Source of the DNA: Polydactylus sextarius
Taxonomy: Eukaryota; Chordata; Actinopteri; Polynemidae
DNA length: 64,000 nucleotides
Assembly (NCBI GenBank): GCA_016801845.1
Contig: CM028918.1
Span: 13,133,001 to 13,197,000, forward strand
Direction of reading: 5' to 3'
Shown in pieces: positions 1 through 13,560 of this stretch (position 1 is its first letter; the number at the start of each line of letters is the position of its first letter). A model generated the notes under the pieces. It had not been told where the DNA came from. It did not search any database and saw only the letters and a list, made by a program, of their open reading frames with translations. The translations under genes and the position numbers were made by a program.

Positions 1-121
1 CTCTTTCTGTCATTTTGCTACACAGCCAAAACAAAAAGTGGAGAGTAATGAAGAGAGGAAAGAGAGGAGTGGAGGAACAAGGAGAGAAGAGGAGAAAAGG
101 GAAGGAAACAAACAAGGAAAG

Positions 122-300
122 GAAATATATAAGAGGACAGAAGAGAAACAGTATTTACTTGCACATACTTGACATTTCAGTGGATGGAATAATCCATCAG
201 CTGCTGTTTCCTCTCCATCCAGGTTCAGGAAATCACACAGGTCTTCCGTGTCTCCCTCCTCCTCTCTACTGATCCAGCTCCAGGCCTGTTTCCTGCCGTG
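122..300 (-). other. Candidate coding exon (unidentified), minus strand
   Basis: On the minus strand a frame is open from about 300 leftwards to near the window edge, after an in-frame stop at 301-303. Between 300 and about 160 it reads like protein-coding sequence, with an acidic stretch (EEEGDTEDLCDFLNLDGEE). It then reaches a possible splice donor (tcaa|GTATGT) at about 151-160, followed by a pyrimidine-rich stretch on the minus strand that could be intron. No convincing acceptor is visible: the two AG choices upstream have poor pyrimidine tracts. There is no ATG and I do not recognise the protein. Purine/pyrimidine strand bias alone could keep the frame open, so this is a low-confidence exon call. 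Confidence 0.2.
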
Positions 301-1559
301 TTATTATCAGACACACCTCACTGTATCATCTGACATGTTCTCGTAAAACTTAATCAGAACACAGATGATTCAGGAGTCGGGTATAAAAGTTGATGAAATG
401 TTTAAGTCTATACGTAAGAGCTGTCGGAAAGATGCCTCCATCCGCTGTCAAAGTTGGATGCTTGTGGTTTTATTTCCAGACTGGACATGATACATGATCA
501 GCTCCTGACTTGTTTATAAGATTTCCAGGGAGCTGACAGCATTGTCATTTACTGTCGCAGTTATGCAAATGTTTTCTAATCCATAGTTTTTATGTAACAT
601 TAAAACTAGAGCATGAACTGAACCCACATCAAATTTTACTGAGATGGACGTCTGTCCACCCCACCCCACCCCACCCCACCCCCGCCCCAGACCGAATGCC
701 ATTGTCACTGGATGTTTACCACTTGTGTCCAATCTGCCACCACTTTCTCAAAGACTGTAGCCTTCTAAAGTTATTCCCACGCCCTCCTTGCAATTACTAC
801 TTAGAAGATGACATAGGGATTTTTTTTTTCCCAGTGAGCGGCCTATTTACTGTAAATCTATGATGGCTTGAGCTCTATATTTCCTCACAGTGAGAAAAAG
901 AGCTGAGATTCTGGGTCAGAGCAGAACAGGAAACTGGAGCAGCAACAGTTCCACGGATGAAAAGTTAAATTTGTGAAGCTCTCGTGTGATTATATTAATA
1001 AATCGATCTCCAGATCTATTAATCAGCTGTTATTTTGCGCTATTTTGTGGCTTTACAGTGAGAGATCAGTCACATTGAGCTGTACAAAGGTGTGTGTTTG
1101 TTACTCAGACTCCGCTTGAGGTCACACACTCCCATGGGAGATTACTGGTGTTATTGCTCTGTGCACAATGCGAAACCCAGACAGACACACAGACACTCAC
1201 ACAAATCACCAACCCCCAGCACCTCCCGCTTTGCTTCTTTACGGCAATTAACCAGCACAAAGCACACAAACACAGAGCTTCAATGGCCAAATTATCCCCC
1301 CCACATACATTCACTTGTCATCACTGGCAGTGTTTTTTTTTTTAAACCTCACTTGATATAATGATTGCAGACCTTACGTATGTTACTCTGGTTGGAAACG
1401 CTCAATGTTTTGCTTTATAATTCCAAACAATGAAATGACCTGTTCTTTTCAGTCCATACGGGACAAACGCAATTAGATCTGATGCATTCTTGAGCTTGGA
1501 ATCCATTTTCCGGCGGTGCAGACCCAACAGCTGACCACCTGCGCGTCTCTTTCATTGTG
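301..1559. other. Non-coding stretch
   Basis: No gene seen. It holds the C-rich tract listed separately, short A/T runs, and only short open frames on both strands with no recognisable domain. Confidence 0.6.
656..688. repeat. (CCCCA)n tract; G-quadruplex-forming on minus strand
   Basis: Runs of four or five C separated by single bases: four C4 runs spaced by A, then C5, G, C4. Read on the minus strand this gives at least five G4/G5 runs with 1-nt loops, which fits the canonical G-quadruplex pattern with the shortest possible loops. It is a short pentanucleotide microsatellite by origin. Confidence 0.9.
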
Positions 1560-2060
1560 TCCCCTCCCTGCTCCCACTAATTCCTAATAAACTACTCATT
1601 GGAGTGTTCACCCGTGACATTACAGTGCCCGAGCCAGGACCATTAAGAGGAAAAAGACATTGGTTGCTGCGGGCCCAGCCGCTTGGTGATTTCTAAATAT
1701 CTAATAGTGTCTAGGAATGTAGTCTTGATCCAGTTCCATCTTCAGCCTATTAGGAGGTCACGGTGTGCCAGCTTCTTTTCATGGGCGTCCATGGACAATG
1801 TAATTTGCATTCCACAGCGCAATGGGTTGGGGGGAAAAAGACGTTTGGGTGTTCTGAATCAACTGATATAATTGCTGCTGAGAGCGTAACTGCCGATTCT
1901 GTTTAATTCTTACGGGGCCTCTAGTTGAAATGTTTTCTCCAAATTTGGCAGATTAATGCTGCAGCAGCCTGTCTTGACCATTAGTGATGTTGCAGCTGCG
2001 AACCAGCTGTTTATTGCTTAAAAAAATGACATTCATAACAGTGGAATTACACAGGCTGCA
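1560..2060. promoter_or_regulatory. Candidate conserved non-coding element
   Basis: A roughly 500-bp block of balanced composition, free of simple repeats and recognisable transposon sequence, with no sustained open frame. It contains an exact octamer ATTTGCAT (1803-1810, POU/OCT factors). Its texture resembles vertebrate conserved non-coding elements, but conservation cannot be judged from one sequence. This is inference only. Confidence 0.25.
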
Positions 2061-5000
2061 GTAAGAACGAGTACTTTTTAGTTGATTTCCTGGTCTGTTG
2101 GCCTTGATATTCACACAATTCATTAAATATTAAGGACACATGCTCTTTTAATCAAGTGTGGTGATGCTGTTGGTCCAATTGATTTCACTCTTTACTCAGT
2201 GACATCCTGCATTAAGTTCATCACTAAAGAGGAGATACAGTTAAATAGTAGCAGAAAGTTTGAGAGTCCTAGGCTATGTACAGTAAACTACATCTTTTTT
2301 CAGTTAACCCTTCCTTGATGATGCTTTGTGCTAAATGCTAACATCAGATACCAGCTGGTTTGCAAAGAATAGGTTAACATGTTAATGTTCAGAGGGCATA
2401 TTTTTTAAACAAACCAAAATCAAGATGTGAAAATCTTGATCTTGGAATTCATTGATTTTCATGTGTTGCCTTCATTATCATTGCAACATCAAGCAGAAAT
2501 GTGGTACATTCTACATAAGTTAGTAGGGTTCTGTAGGGTTCATCTCACGGGGATCATCAGTAACCGTCAGGAATTAATTAATTAAATTAACATTACACAA
2601 TCTGGGACCAAAGTGGTGAATCTGAACTAACCGCCACTGCCTCATTCTAAAGCTACACCAATATTACTTTAAAAACATGATTTTTTTTTTTTTACCACCA
2701 TAGACATAATTTTTGTGGAATTTCAAACAGTGACTGTCCTTTTTTACAGCTCCTCACACATTCCTCGCGTAAACAAACACAAGCTGTGGAGACCTGAGCA
2801 AAAGCAGCAATAAACAGCTGTCGGTGAGCTTTATTTGGAGATATAGAGAGGTCACCTGCCATGTACACATTCCTCACATACCTCCTTAGCATACATAAAT
2901 ATCCTGGGAGCCTTTTTCCATATGCCCTTTCTATCTATCTATCTGTCTGTCTGTCTGAGAGCTGGACAGAATGGACAGGAATCAATGTGATTGCCTCTCA
3001 GCTCACTCAACATAACAAGAGGCTACTATAATACCCCCTCACTGTCATGCGTCATCAGTGAAAGCAGATCTGAGCTCATCAAGGATGTTTTCACATAGCT
3101 GATTCTGACGGACTTTGTTTAAAAAGCCTGTCATGTTCTAGAGCAGCACCATGGTAACATGGTTTTGTTTCAGAACATCTCCTAATTATGTTTTCCTTGC
3201 GCAATCGCCAGCGACGTAAATGTTGCCATGTCCCTGGAGCTCATTTCCAAAGAAAGAATGAGAGAAATGGAGAGATGAAGCATTGATACAGACGGAGGAA
3301 AGGGGGCATGAATTATAAAAAAAAAAAAAAGGGTTAGGATCAGTCCAGACCTGTGCAGCAAAAATGAAGCAACACACAATTAGATGAGTGACTCAAATGC
3401 CAGCAGTTATGGAGAACGGGTGTGGATCAAGACCTGGCAGTGGCATGCTAGGATTAAGAAGAAAAAAAAAAGTGAGGGTTTGTTTACTGGCAGGTACAGG
3501 CACTCCACACCCTGGCATGGCTGATTTTTTTTTTTTTTTTACCAGCCCCACATCCTCAGATTGTTTACATCAGGTGTAATGGTTTTACTGAAGGATACGC
3601 ACCGCACCTCATTTGTCTTACGGCCAGATCTGTCATATGCTGCTCCTGCTTTACAATTTGGAGTAAACACAGCCTGAAGCAGCTGATTCTGTATGAGAGT
3701 CTGAAGTCATTTCAGCAGCCCTGAGCCCTCAGGAGAAATTACACAATATACACAATATTTTTAGACTAAAATAAATTAGACTGAACTGATCAGAGAACTG
3801 ATACGTTTCTATACATCTCGTTTCCTTTTTTTGACATAAATTGATTTCTGATAAATTCATCACCTTTTCAATAACTTCTGCTTTAACACTTTTTCCATCC
3901 TTCACTTTGACCCCTTCGTAACCTTCCACCACCCGAGGGTCACAGCCACCAGGTTAAGAGCCTCAGAGTGAGCCGGCATCTTTCAGCGGCTATTTAGTGC
4001 ATGAGTGAACAAACGACTGGTTCAGTGATTCCTCCCAGCACCTGCTCACTCAGGAGCCGCTCGTTGAAAGTCAACCTCCCAAAAAAATCTTCCAAAGTAA
4101 ACAGAGTTGTTGGTGAATGGCCGTCCAAAAATGATCCATACATGAGCGTTGTCTCACCTGCCGCTCTGATTGGAACAACATTATCTGTTTCCCTTCCAAA
4201 ACTGTACAATTTTAGGTTGTGGGCACAAAAAAAACATGAACTGGGTTTAAAAAAAATAACTGTTGATGTGGAAACAGGACATGAACCAAAGTCCCACATT
4301 GTTTGTGTGAGTGTTGTTTAGTTTGTTTATTCCTGACTTAAAAGACTCACATGGGTCTAACTCACACGGCTACTGGAGGTCCTTTTCAGTAAACACGGGT
4401 CATTTAAGGCATTTAAACAAATGACTAATGCTGCCGTCGATACTTGTGAGGACAGTTTGATGTACTCTTGATGTTGGATAAAAGTTTATAGGATGTTGGG
4501 TGATATGGATAAATAACAATGCTCTTTTATTTGTGTTTTGGAGTTGAGTGATGGATGGTAATGTTCAAGACAATTATCAGAGAGCAACAAAGCAAGAAAT
4601 CATGAACAGATGTTTTATTTTGTTGCTGTTTTTCGCCCTTTCTATTTTCAACATACATGCAGATGGTTACTATCCATGCAATTTCAAGATGTTTGCTGGC
4701 TGGAAGGCAACATCCTGACTGTCATGTCATGACTACAGAGGTTTATGTGAACATGTTCTGGAGTTTAATGTCTTTACAAAAGGCTTACGTGAGGCGGGTT
4801 TGTGTCGCTGAGAACCTCTCGCTGTGTTTGGTCTCAGAGGGAGAAATCTTTTGTTTAATAAATCCGACAAACCTGATGTTAACATGTCTGTCACGCAGAC
4901 ATTCATTCAAGTGTTTATTCAAAGATTTCCCTATTTGTAGCTTCATGTTAGGGTTTTTTTTTATCCTTTGGCTTTAGTGTAAAAACTGTGCTCAATATAG

Positions 5001-5160
5001 TATACCTGTTTCCAAAGTTGTTGTTTTTGTCTCAGGTAGATGTATTCAGACACAAAAAAGGGGAAAATCAGGCCCCTCTAAAGTCAAGTTTTGAAAGATT
5101 TTGGAAGCAGCTGTTCTTTTTCATATCTGCGGCTCTGAGACAACATTGAAAATCAAACAA
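2061..5160. other. Non-coding stretch
   Basis: No gene recognised. Contents are a compound tetranucleotide repeat (2931-2957), A14 at 3317-3330, T16 at 3525-3540, and a segment at 3994-4321 that happens to be open on both strands but shows no known domain. Confidence 0.55.
2931..2957. repeat. Compound (CTAT)n/(CTGT)n microsatellite
   Basis: About three CTAT units pass directly into about four CTGT/TCTG units. The two arrays differ by one transition, so one probably arose from the other by point mutation followed by slippage. Confidence 0.85.
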
Positions 5161-5290
5161 AAACTGTTATGCGGGCTATCATCCCGGCTTAAGGTAAATG
5201 GATTAATCATAAAAAAGCTGCATTGGTTTATTTAACGGCTTTTAAGCTAATTACATTTACTGCCTATGGATGGTGGTAGTGCAGGCATAG
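5161..5290. promoter_or_regulatory. Candidate regulatory block with homeodomain sites
   Basis: GGATTAATC (5200-5208, OTX/bicoid-like core) and CTAATTAC (5247-5254, homeodomain core) lie 40 bp apart in sequence without repeats or open frames. The motifs are short and common in AT-rich DNA, so the call is weak. Confidence 0.18.
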
Positions 5291-8200
5291 ATTTAGATAA
5301 AGCCATAAAGGAGTATATGGAAACAGCTTGACATCATGTGGAAAAAAAAAGTTCAACTTTAAAGGACAGGAAGTTTCTCCTCAGATGTTTTTGGAGTCAG
5401 TGCTCTGCAGCTGCTGCAGGCTTCAGTAAACCCACAGTTACTCAGCTGATGCTTTAAGCTCTTTTTATGCCAGAACTAAATGATCCATTGTAATTGACCA
5501 TTCATAATTTTTCCAAATGTGAAAGGCTTTGGAGCCAAACACTGGCTGAACACACTAATACATCTATCTCTCTGCCTCTGTAGCTTTATCCATTTTTTGA
5601 TTTATCTTGTTTATTAATTGATTGCCCCCCAGCAGTTTCCCAATTTATCCCTTTTTTGTCTTGGGAAAAACATGAATGAAATATCCTATGTGTCACATAC
5701 AGTACAAACTTGTAGTATTGAATTTAACCTGACTTACGTATATTCAAATATTTACATGAAAACACCTAGATGTGTCACATTTATTTATTATCCATATAAA
5801 TGTTTCCTCTTCACAGTAGCCAAAATATTTTTTAGGAAATGTCATAAATAATCCCCAAATTATCTTGTGTTGTTCTTCCTCTTCAGTTACATGCAATGCA
5901 CGTTGATAAAAACCAGGCTTGTTTCGGCTGCTGTGTTGCTGAGGTTGCCGAGCAACAACGGGATACAGAGAGGATGTGGGGCGGTTGTCCGGGGTGACAG
6001 GGGAGCTTTTTCAGGGTTATGGCCTTAAAGAAAAAGGACATGAACCCAAAGAGATAAGTTGACATGTTGACATGTACACAGTGCACTCTCTCTTTCTTTT
6101 TTGTCTCAAGGATTATAATAAAAAAAAAGAGTGACTTAAATTCTAATTGATACTGTCGGCTCAGGAAATTAATTACAAGAGGCGAAAGTTGTTATCTTAC
6201 TGACAAGGAAAGTATGTTGGTCTGGTTTGTTTCAGTATTCAGAGATTTGTTGTCGTTGTTGTTTTTGGCTTCTAAAATCTTCCTAATGCTAAAATGCTAT
6301 ATATTTGTGGTTTTCTCAATTTTGTATTATTATAAAGTGGAAGATTAAACATTTCTTCACCAAATTTTAAATTAAGAAATAACACTGACTCTACTCCAAC
6401 ATTTGTTCTTGACATTATTATTGCTTCTTGTTCATGTGAGTAAACTGTGTAGTCCTCAAAGCTGTCAATTGTCCAGTTTTAAGCTCTTTAACATATCTGG
6501 GTCACTGGGAACATGTCAGGCAAGTTGAGTCTTTACTTTCATGTGCTGCAACCCCTCCTGAGGATATGTTGTGACACCACAATGGATGTTTCTGTTGTTA
6601 CTTTGTTTTTACATGTACTCACCTGACCGTGAAGCACTAATACATGACAGAGGTTCATGTTTTCAGGAGTCCTTAAAATATCTGCCTAAATGGTCCTTAA
6701 TCGTGTAATTATTGGTTTATATTATCAGCTAATGCAACATTCCGTTTGTTAGATAAATAAAAAAAAGAGACATGAAAATGAGAGCAGTGATTCTTTTTGG
6801 TTCTTTTCCATCCGTTTTGACACTGCCGTTAGCTACGCTCTGACCTCTCGTGCGAACTGCACAAACAACAACACCAGTCCTGGTTTTTAACCCACCCCCT
6901 AACATTTCTGCAGGCCAGTCGCACCTTTCCTGAGGTCATGAGTTCAGCGTGTCAGGGCTCTGCGTTATGACAAGCAGGTCCAGGGAAAGCTTGTTTCGTG
7001 TCAGACTTGTGTTCCTGCACCATGATGAGAACGGGGCTGTGTACGCAGCTGCTGAGGGAAGAAAAAGACCATGATATGACTGGCTGGTTACAACACTGTG
7101 TCAGTTTTGATCCTGTTTGGAGATGGAACTCACTATAAAACCTCTATTAAGCTGCAGAATCAGTTGACGATTCTTCAGGTTTTTCAATTTCACATCATCA
7201 TCTAACACATTGTTAATATAAATGCATCATTCACAGGCTCTTCAAATGTTATAAAATCCTGTTTGACATCTGAACAGCTTTCTCACTCATAGATCTATTG
7301 CGCTAACTGAGTCTTCCCATTATTGTGATCTTATATTTTGTTTGTGGTCTGTTAAATTATCACATAATGACATTAATGATCTACATGATGAATGCAGATG
7401 ACGTGAGTTCTTGTGGTTTCCCCGCACTCACAGTTTACAGTTCATATATAACAGCTTCTACTGTTACACTTGTTGTTTGGTTAATTTTCTGACAGGATCC
7501 TTTTGCTAATGGGAAGCGCCACATCTTTAATTTTGAGATAACATGTATAGCGTGTTCTGCTGAGCAGGTTTGATTGTGACTTATAAAACAAAGCGTTTTT
7601 TTGGAGAGAGACATGTCAAGTTATGTAAACTTCTTTGTCTTTTGCCATCCAGTTGTCAGCGCGCGCTTTTCTCTTGTGGGGTTCCTCTGTGTGATTGTTA
7701 CATTCCTGAAGAAAGCCATTAGCAAACATAACTGGGTGGAGTGGCTCTAATATGACTTTGAACTTTCGCATCGCAAGCAAATAAAAAAACAATCAGAAAC
7801 TCGTTAAGTGTCGATGGCTTGGACGTCTCTTTGTGCAACACATTTTATGGCCTTTGGAGGCGAGAGTTTCTTTCCCTCAGATGATCTTTACTTTCAAAGT
7901 AAATGAAAAAAAATGTCTCACCAAAATGTGTTATTTAATTATCAGCTCTGCAATTTTTCTGGCATTTTGTCTGATTTGATTAGTCAGAATCACACACATT
8001 CATCACATCACAACCATTTCCTCTTTCTTGCTCTTGGAAGCTGCCCAGTGGAACTTGAGTTACCACGCTGCATAGTCTGCATTAATGCATCTTTTATTTT
8101 TTGGGTGGTTCCAATAACTTTTACAAAGGAAATGCTGCTGCCGCTGTCACTGTTTTTGCTTTGTGTTGAAGGAGAAGTGGAACTTGGCCAAGGTCCATAC

Positions 8201-10849
8201 CAGCAGCAACTGCTCGTCACTGGTGCAAAATTGCAAAATTGCACCAGAAAAAAGATGTTGATGCTGAGGTAAAATGAGACTTTCAACAATAGAATCAAGG
8301 TGATACTTCATATACAAATCCAAATTATGTATATCTAGCATGAAATTAAAGTTTATTTTTCTTTCAATCAGTCTTTTGGTTTCATGAGGCCTCCCTTACA
8401 GTAGTACTTTCTGTTACAATATAAACATTTCAAGCTTTAGGTAAGAACTTATGTCTATTTTGCCTGATAGAACAGAAGGAGTAGCTGATAAACAACCTGG
8501 CATGCAAAGATAATATATCAAATGTTATCAAATCCAGATCTGTGCATGGCAACAGTATGGTTGAGGTCAGAAAATGATTGTAGTTATACTAAACAACTCT
8601 ATAACTATAACCCCCATAATACTTAGCGTATGATGGGGTTAAGCAACTAAACATTTAATCTTACAGAGATGTTAAAGCTAATAAAAGGCGAATGTTAACT
8701 GCAGGTCAACTGCTGCTTCCTGTGTTTACATGAATATAAATCATTGTCAATACACGATAACAGATACACTGTACCATACAACACAGATGGCGCCGAACAT
8801 GTGATATTTACATTTGTTCAATTCGGACACTGGAGCTTACAAACAAATCAAAATGTAACAATAAGTTGGTTGTTGTTGTAAATTTGATTTATAAATCACA
8901 AACATCATAACTCTGAAATTACATGAATACGGCGTTGGATATTATAGTGTAAATTATGAGCATTAATCAAAGACACAAACAGATCCAGAGCAGGTGGAAT
9001 TTTGGTTTTAAAAGGCAATTTTTACTTGTTTAATGAAACTAATTGTCTAAATGTTTTCTCCATTTTATGGTAGTTGGTGACAATTACATGTGGCCTTAAG
9101 ATTGAACAAAAGCCTCTTTTTCTACAGCTCCTTTAGTGTCCACCAAATTTCACTCTTTCTGAAGGGGTCTCCAGAGCAATAGCTACAAAATAATGGTCCT
9201 TCATGGTGCTCTGGCTTGGACCCAACGGCAGCGGTCCTGAATGGAAACGTCTGCAGAGAGCTTTACGGCTCTGCCTCCTCTGTTGCTGTGGGAGTCAGAG
9301 GGGTCATGTTTGTGTGGATATCAACAGGATTTACAGCACAATAGCAGTGAAGTCCTCTGCTTTGATCCAGAATGTTTGACACAGGGTGAAGGGGGAATTT
9401 GCTTTTTTTTCAAACCTCCTTAACAGGACAGGAAGTTATTCTTAGCAGAGCTGCAAATGAAAAGGTAATTTAGTGTTTGTCATGTTTCATTATGGTGAGG
9501 TATCTGTCAAAGGCTGCAAATGTATCACACCCATGAGCATTGTAATTCTTGAAGGAGCATCACTGAAAAGAAATCAGTTTGAAATATGTACTGTAATGAT
9601 GAATGTAGGTTTTTAACACTTTGTGAGACCATGACAAAATGCCAGATAATGTAATGTTTTTAACAGGCAATCAAAAAACATATAAAGCCTATTATTGTGA
9701 AGCCTGGTATCTGATTAAATGCTCCTTGAATATTATCAGTTTTAGCTTCACTGAAGGATCTTGCCACGGCCTTATGGACAACTTGTATCTGTGGATTCAA
9801 AACACAGATATGATATTAACATACCACAATCACATTACAAAAAAGCATAGCTTCATCATTTTTACAACATTTTTATCCATGTTTTCCTTTCACAATAAAA
9901 ACAATTTAAAATATTCTCTTATTCATCTTGTTCTTTGTTCTTTAGTCAGTGTCCCCTTGACATCAGGTCAGTTGGAAAACAGGCTGATATGTTCCCCGCT
10001 TAAAGTACCCTCTGATTTCTTCTAATCTGGGTCATTTTTGCGTTTCTCCATGGAAATGTCAAAATAAACAGACTATAATCTTGCCCTCGAAGGAGAAACA
10101 GTAGAGCTAGAATAGCTTGACCTTGCAGAGATACGGCGGCTCTGTGAGTTGAAACAGAGGTGGCTGATAGCCTGTTGTCTGGCATCCAGGGGAAAAGTCT
10201 GTTGATCACACATGTCTCATGCAAAAATATGGAAGCCAAGGAAAACAAAAAAAAAAAAAACTTTGGGTAACTTTGTAACTTACAGGCCAGAAAAGTACTG
10301 TAGTATATAACCAAAATGGTTATACATTTCAAGTAGCCAAATAGTTTTTTTTAAAAAGCCCTTTTTATTTATTAAGGCATCAAGTTTTACTCAGTTAAGT
10401 TGTTTTAAGAAGATTGTTTTCCCCCCCTTATAAAGCTAAAAATAATGCTTAAGTTCAGTCCTTCTCAATGGAGCAGCATTCGATTTACAGGGATTTCGTG
10501 TGGTGTCTTCTTTAATTTCTTCATTCATTTAATGTCTTGATGTTGATGTAACATCTGAAGCACATTATCAGCAAGAAACTTTGATAACAAGTACCAGGAT
10601 GTACCTATATACTTCAGTAGTGTTGATAATTAAACTGGAGCATTCTGGTTTTAAAGAGGATTTCTATTGAAAGCAAAATCCCTCATGGGATTCTACTGAA
10701 TGTGGTCCTACCTGCTACAAGGATAGGGGTGATATCTGTTATTATTTTACATGTCCACATTGACTCCACAGATCACACTTCACATCCTGATTCTGATCCT
10801 GCTACATGTGTTGGTTTTGTTGCAACAATAAGTTGTTTCATACAGTCTG
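5291..10849. other. Long non-coding stretch
   Basis: No gene or recognisable transposon over about 5.5 kb. A homeodomain-rich segment lies near 6140-6200 (TAATTG, TTAATTAC). A small inverted repeat, ctggtgcaa/ttgcaccag, lies at about 8218-8245. The larger open frames (around 7913-8298 and 9639-10332) are AT- or T-rich, overlap on opposite strands in part, and look like chance. Confidence 0.55.
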
Positions 10850-11158
10850 GCAACACAGCTGGCACAGGGGTTATTGCTATTGCCTCACAGCAAGAAGGTC
10901 CTGGGTTCAACTCCTGGGTCAGTGCAGGGTCTTTCTGTGTGGAGTTGCATGTTTTCACTGTGTCTGCATGGGTTTTCTCCCACTGCCAAAAACATGCAAC
11001 ATTGGGGATAAGTCAATGTAGGTGTGGATATGAGTGCGTATGGTTGTTCTATATGTCACAAGCTGGCGCACCTTAAGCAGCTGGGATAGGTTCCAGTTCC
11101 CCCCACCCACCCACCCGACCCTGAGTACAGGATGAAGCAGTAGAAAATGGATGGATGG
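10850..11158 (+). repeat. tRNA-headed, (GGAT)n-tailed SINE-like repeat
   Basis: The head carries pol III internal-promoter-like boxes: TGGCACAGGGG at 10860-10870 (box A-like) and GGTTCAACTCC at 10904-10914 (box B-like), 33 bp apart as in a tRNA gene. The body has phrases I recognise from a very common fish interspersed repeat: 'cctcacagcaagaaggtcc', 'gtgtggagttgcatgtt' and 'agctgggataggttccag'. The 3' end is a short GGAT array (11147-11158). A C-rich segment (11099-11121) can form a G-quadruplex on the minus strand. Known of the type: tRNA-derived SINEs are copied by LINE machinery and often end in short tandem repeats. I cannot give a family name. A minus-strand relative lies at 39026-39235. 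Confidence 0.75.
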
Positions 11159-13440
11159 TTCATATAGTAACCTCCCGCAGATATAGATCTGTGCAAATTT
11201 CAAGTTTGTCTGAGTGCCAGTTGTTTATTTGAGACGCAGTGCTCCAAGGTGTGGACTTATTTATGTTGTCAGTGACGGTATTTTTCCAGTAAAAGCAAAG
11301 ATAGTAAGCATCAATGTTTGTTCACAGACCATAAACTTTGGTGAGACTGAAAACCAGTGCTTACCTCCCTCCACTTCCCACTGAGTAAAGCTGGAGGATC
11401 GCTATTCAAATCCCAAAATCTCTCTTTCTGCAGGTGTTTTGGCTGTTTAGATACACGTCTGATAAGACCCTTATTTTAGACCTGGCTTCCTATCTGCTTT
11501 CCTGCATCAGTTAAAGCCACCGTTTGTTTGGGGATGGAGCTGTGCTTGGCCCCCGGGAGCCATCCTGAGTTCTGTGAAAGACTGTCACGGTCACGGCTAA
11601 GGAATGCTTGTTGACTCGGAGGATAGGAAAACCTGCTGAGATATGATTATTAACACAGTCCTGGGTATTATATCAGGTTACACCGACCCTGATGGAAAAG
11701 ATAGCAAATCTTAATATTTCATGGTTAGAAGTGTCTTGTTTTTCACTAGTATCTATGGAAGGATTTAGTGGATAGTGAGTGATGGACAAAAGATTGAATT
11801 TCTACCTCTAATACCTGTAGATAGAAATCAGACTTTAGCTTTAAATTTCCTTGTTTTGTGGGGTGTTTTTTTACACTGGTATTTTTTTTGGTACTAACAC
11901 TCCATGCTTTACTCATTAAAAGCCCACCATGGTGGAAAACACAATTTTCCACCTTTCAGTTTGGTTTTGAGGCTTTATCTGGAAATTGCTGTGAACAAAT
12001 ACTTCCACAAAAATCAGAAAAGAACTGAAATACATATGGCACAAATTGTCCACTCGTGCAAGTGTGGAGCAGCTTTTGGTAAGCTGGTGACTTTTTTTTA
12101 TTTTTTAAATCAAATCCTGGAAGACAATTGGCACCAAATGACTATGTGCATAACAAAATATATTTTGTTTTTGTGAAGTGATCACCAAAAAAACTACCCA
12201 CAGCAAACACCATATGGTTCCATTTAATGTGATATGATCTGCCCAACACATTCAACACTGTGTACAGTCACAGACATGGTCATTATTCATTTTTGTAGGC
12301 CATCATGTTGTCAACTAAAAACACTGGTGTCACTTTTATTGTTGATATTTAGTGATAGTGAGGGCTAAATTATGGTGTGGTGAATTGGATACTGCTTTTA
12401 GTCATTAACCATAAGAGACTGAAGATCTGCGCTCTTGAGATTTCACATGTTTATGTTCATCACTGTCACCATTTTTTAATTTGATCTGACAGACAAAGCT
12501 AGCCTCTCTGGATAGGCTTAACTGTGATAAATCTGCAAAAAAAATGGCCACTTGAGACATGGAGAAATTTGAACAAAACAGTTGCTTATTTGCATATCCA
12601 GCAGATGCAATATTAGCAACACAATGCTATCACTAATTCTGAGTTGTGTTTCTGTCCACCCGGTGAACATAGTCCAGTATTCACTTTCTTTTAGCTCTGT
12701 TTTTGGTCTCCTCCAACTCTAGAGGGAAGTGTCTGGCTATAAATGTAACTGTATTTACCATTAAAAGTTTTGGTCAGTTAGCTGTTGTAGCTGTAGCTGC
12801 GCAGGTAATGTACAGTTTATTTTTCAAACTTTTCCAACTGAATTGACACTATGATCATAAATATATTGATTATAACAACCAAAATGTAAAAATGAAAATG
12901 TTTCACAGGATTTTGTATTAAAACTAGTCAAATGGTTGACCACAGGATGACTTTTACTGTAAAGCAACCTCAGGAAATTCATCATATTTGTCACTGAGTT
13001 TGGGACTTGTGAACACTAGTCTTTAAGTGGTGATTTATCCATGGATCGGTTTTATAATAATAATCACCCTCCTTACCTTGCTCCAAAATGTCATCAAGGT
13101 AAACTCCTTGAACTTAGCCACACAGTTATGTGGAAAATTGTTGCCATTCACTCAGCATGGGATCAGATTCCAGTTGTTCATGGCAAGTGGTTGACTTTTA
13201 TATATCTAAAAACAGTGTGGCATTGAATCTTCTCAGTCAATGGTTTGTTTGTCCACTCTGTAAACAAATATAGGAACTGCTTGTCTTTTGTTGCTCTCTG
13301 TGTTCAACTTGTGTGATTACAAATTATAAGTTTAAGGCCATTTTGAAATGTTTTGCCAACAGCACATATTGAAAGGATCTTTCAAAAATCAAGCCCATTC
13401 ACTCATTCATTCATTCTCTCTTCCTCTCATGTTTTTAACC
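11159..13440. other. Non-coding stretch
   Basis: AT-rich sequence with no recognisable gene, transposon or long simple repeat. Open frames are short and unsupported. Confidence 0.55.
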
Positions 13441-13538
13441 ATGTGTTTTTTTGTATGATGAGTCGGTCAGGGCCATGAGGCAACAACACAATATGGGTCC
13501 AATTTCTCCTTGTCTCTTCCTTTATTGAACCATCTAAA

Positions 13539-13560
13539 GAAAAAAAAAAAAAAAAAAAAA
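13539..13560 (+). repeat. Poly(A) run, 22 nt
   Basis: Uninterrupted A22 immediately left of the minus-strand coding relic. On the relic's sense strand it is a T run at the 3' side, so it is not the poly(A) tail of a processed pseudogene in that orientation. Confidence 0.95.

Noticed and set aside
3994..4321. Frames of about 100 codons open on both strands
   Set aside because: No known domain on either strand, no splice or promoter context; overlapping antisense frames are expected by chance.
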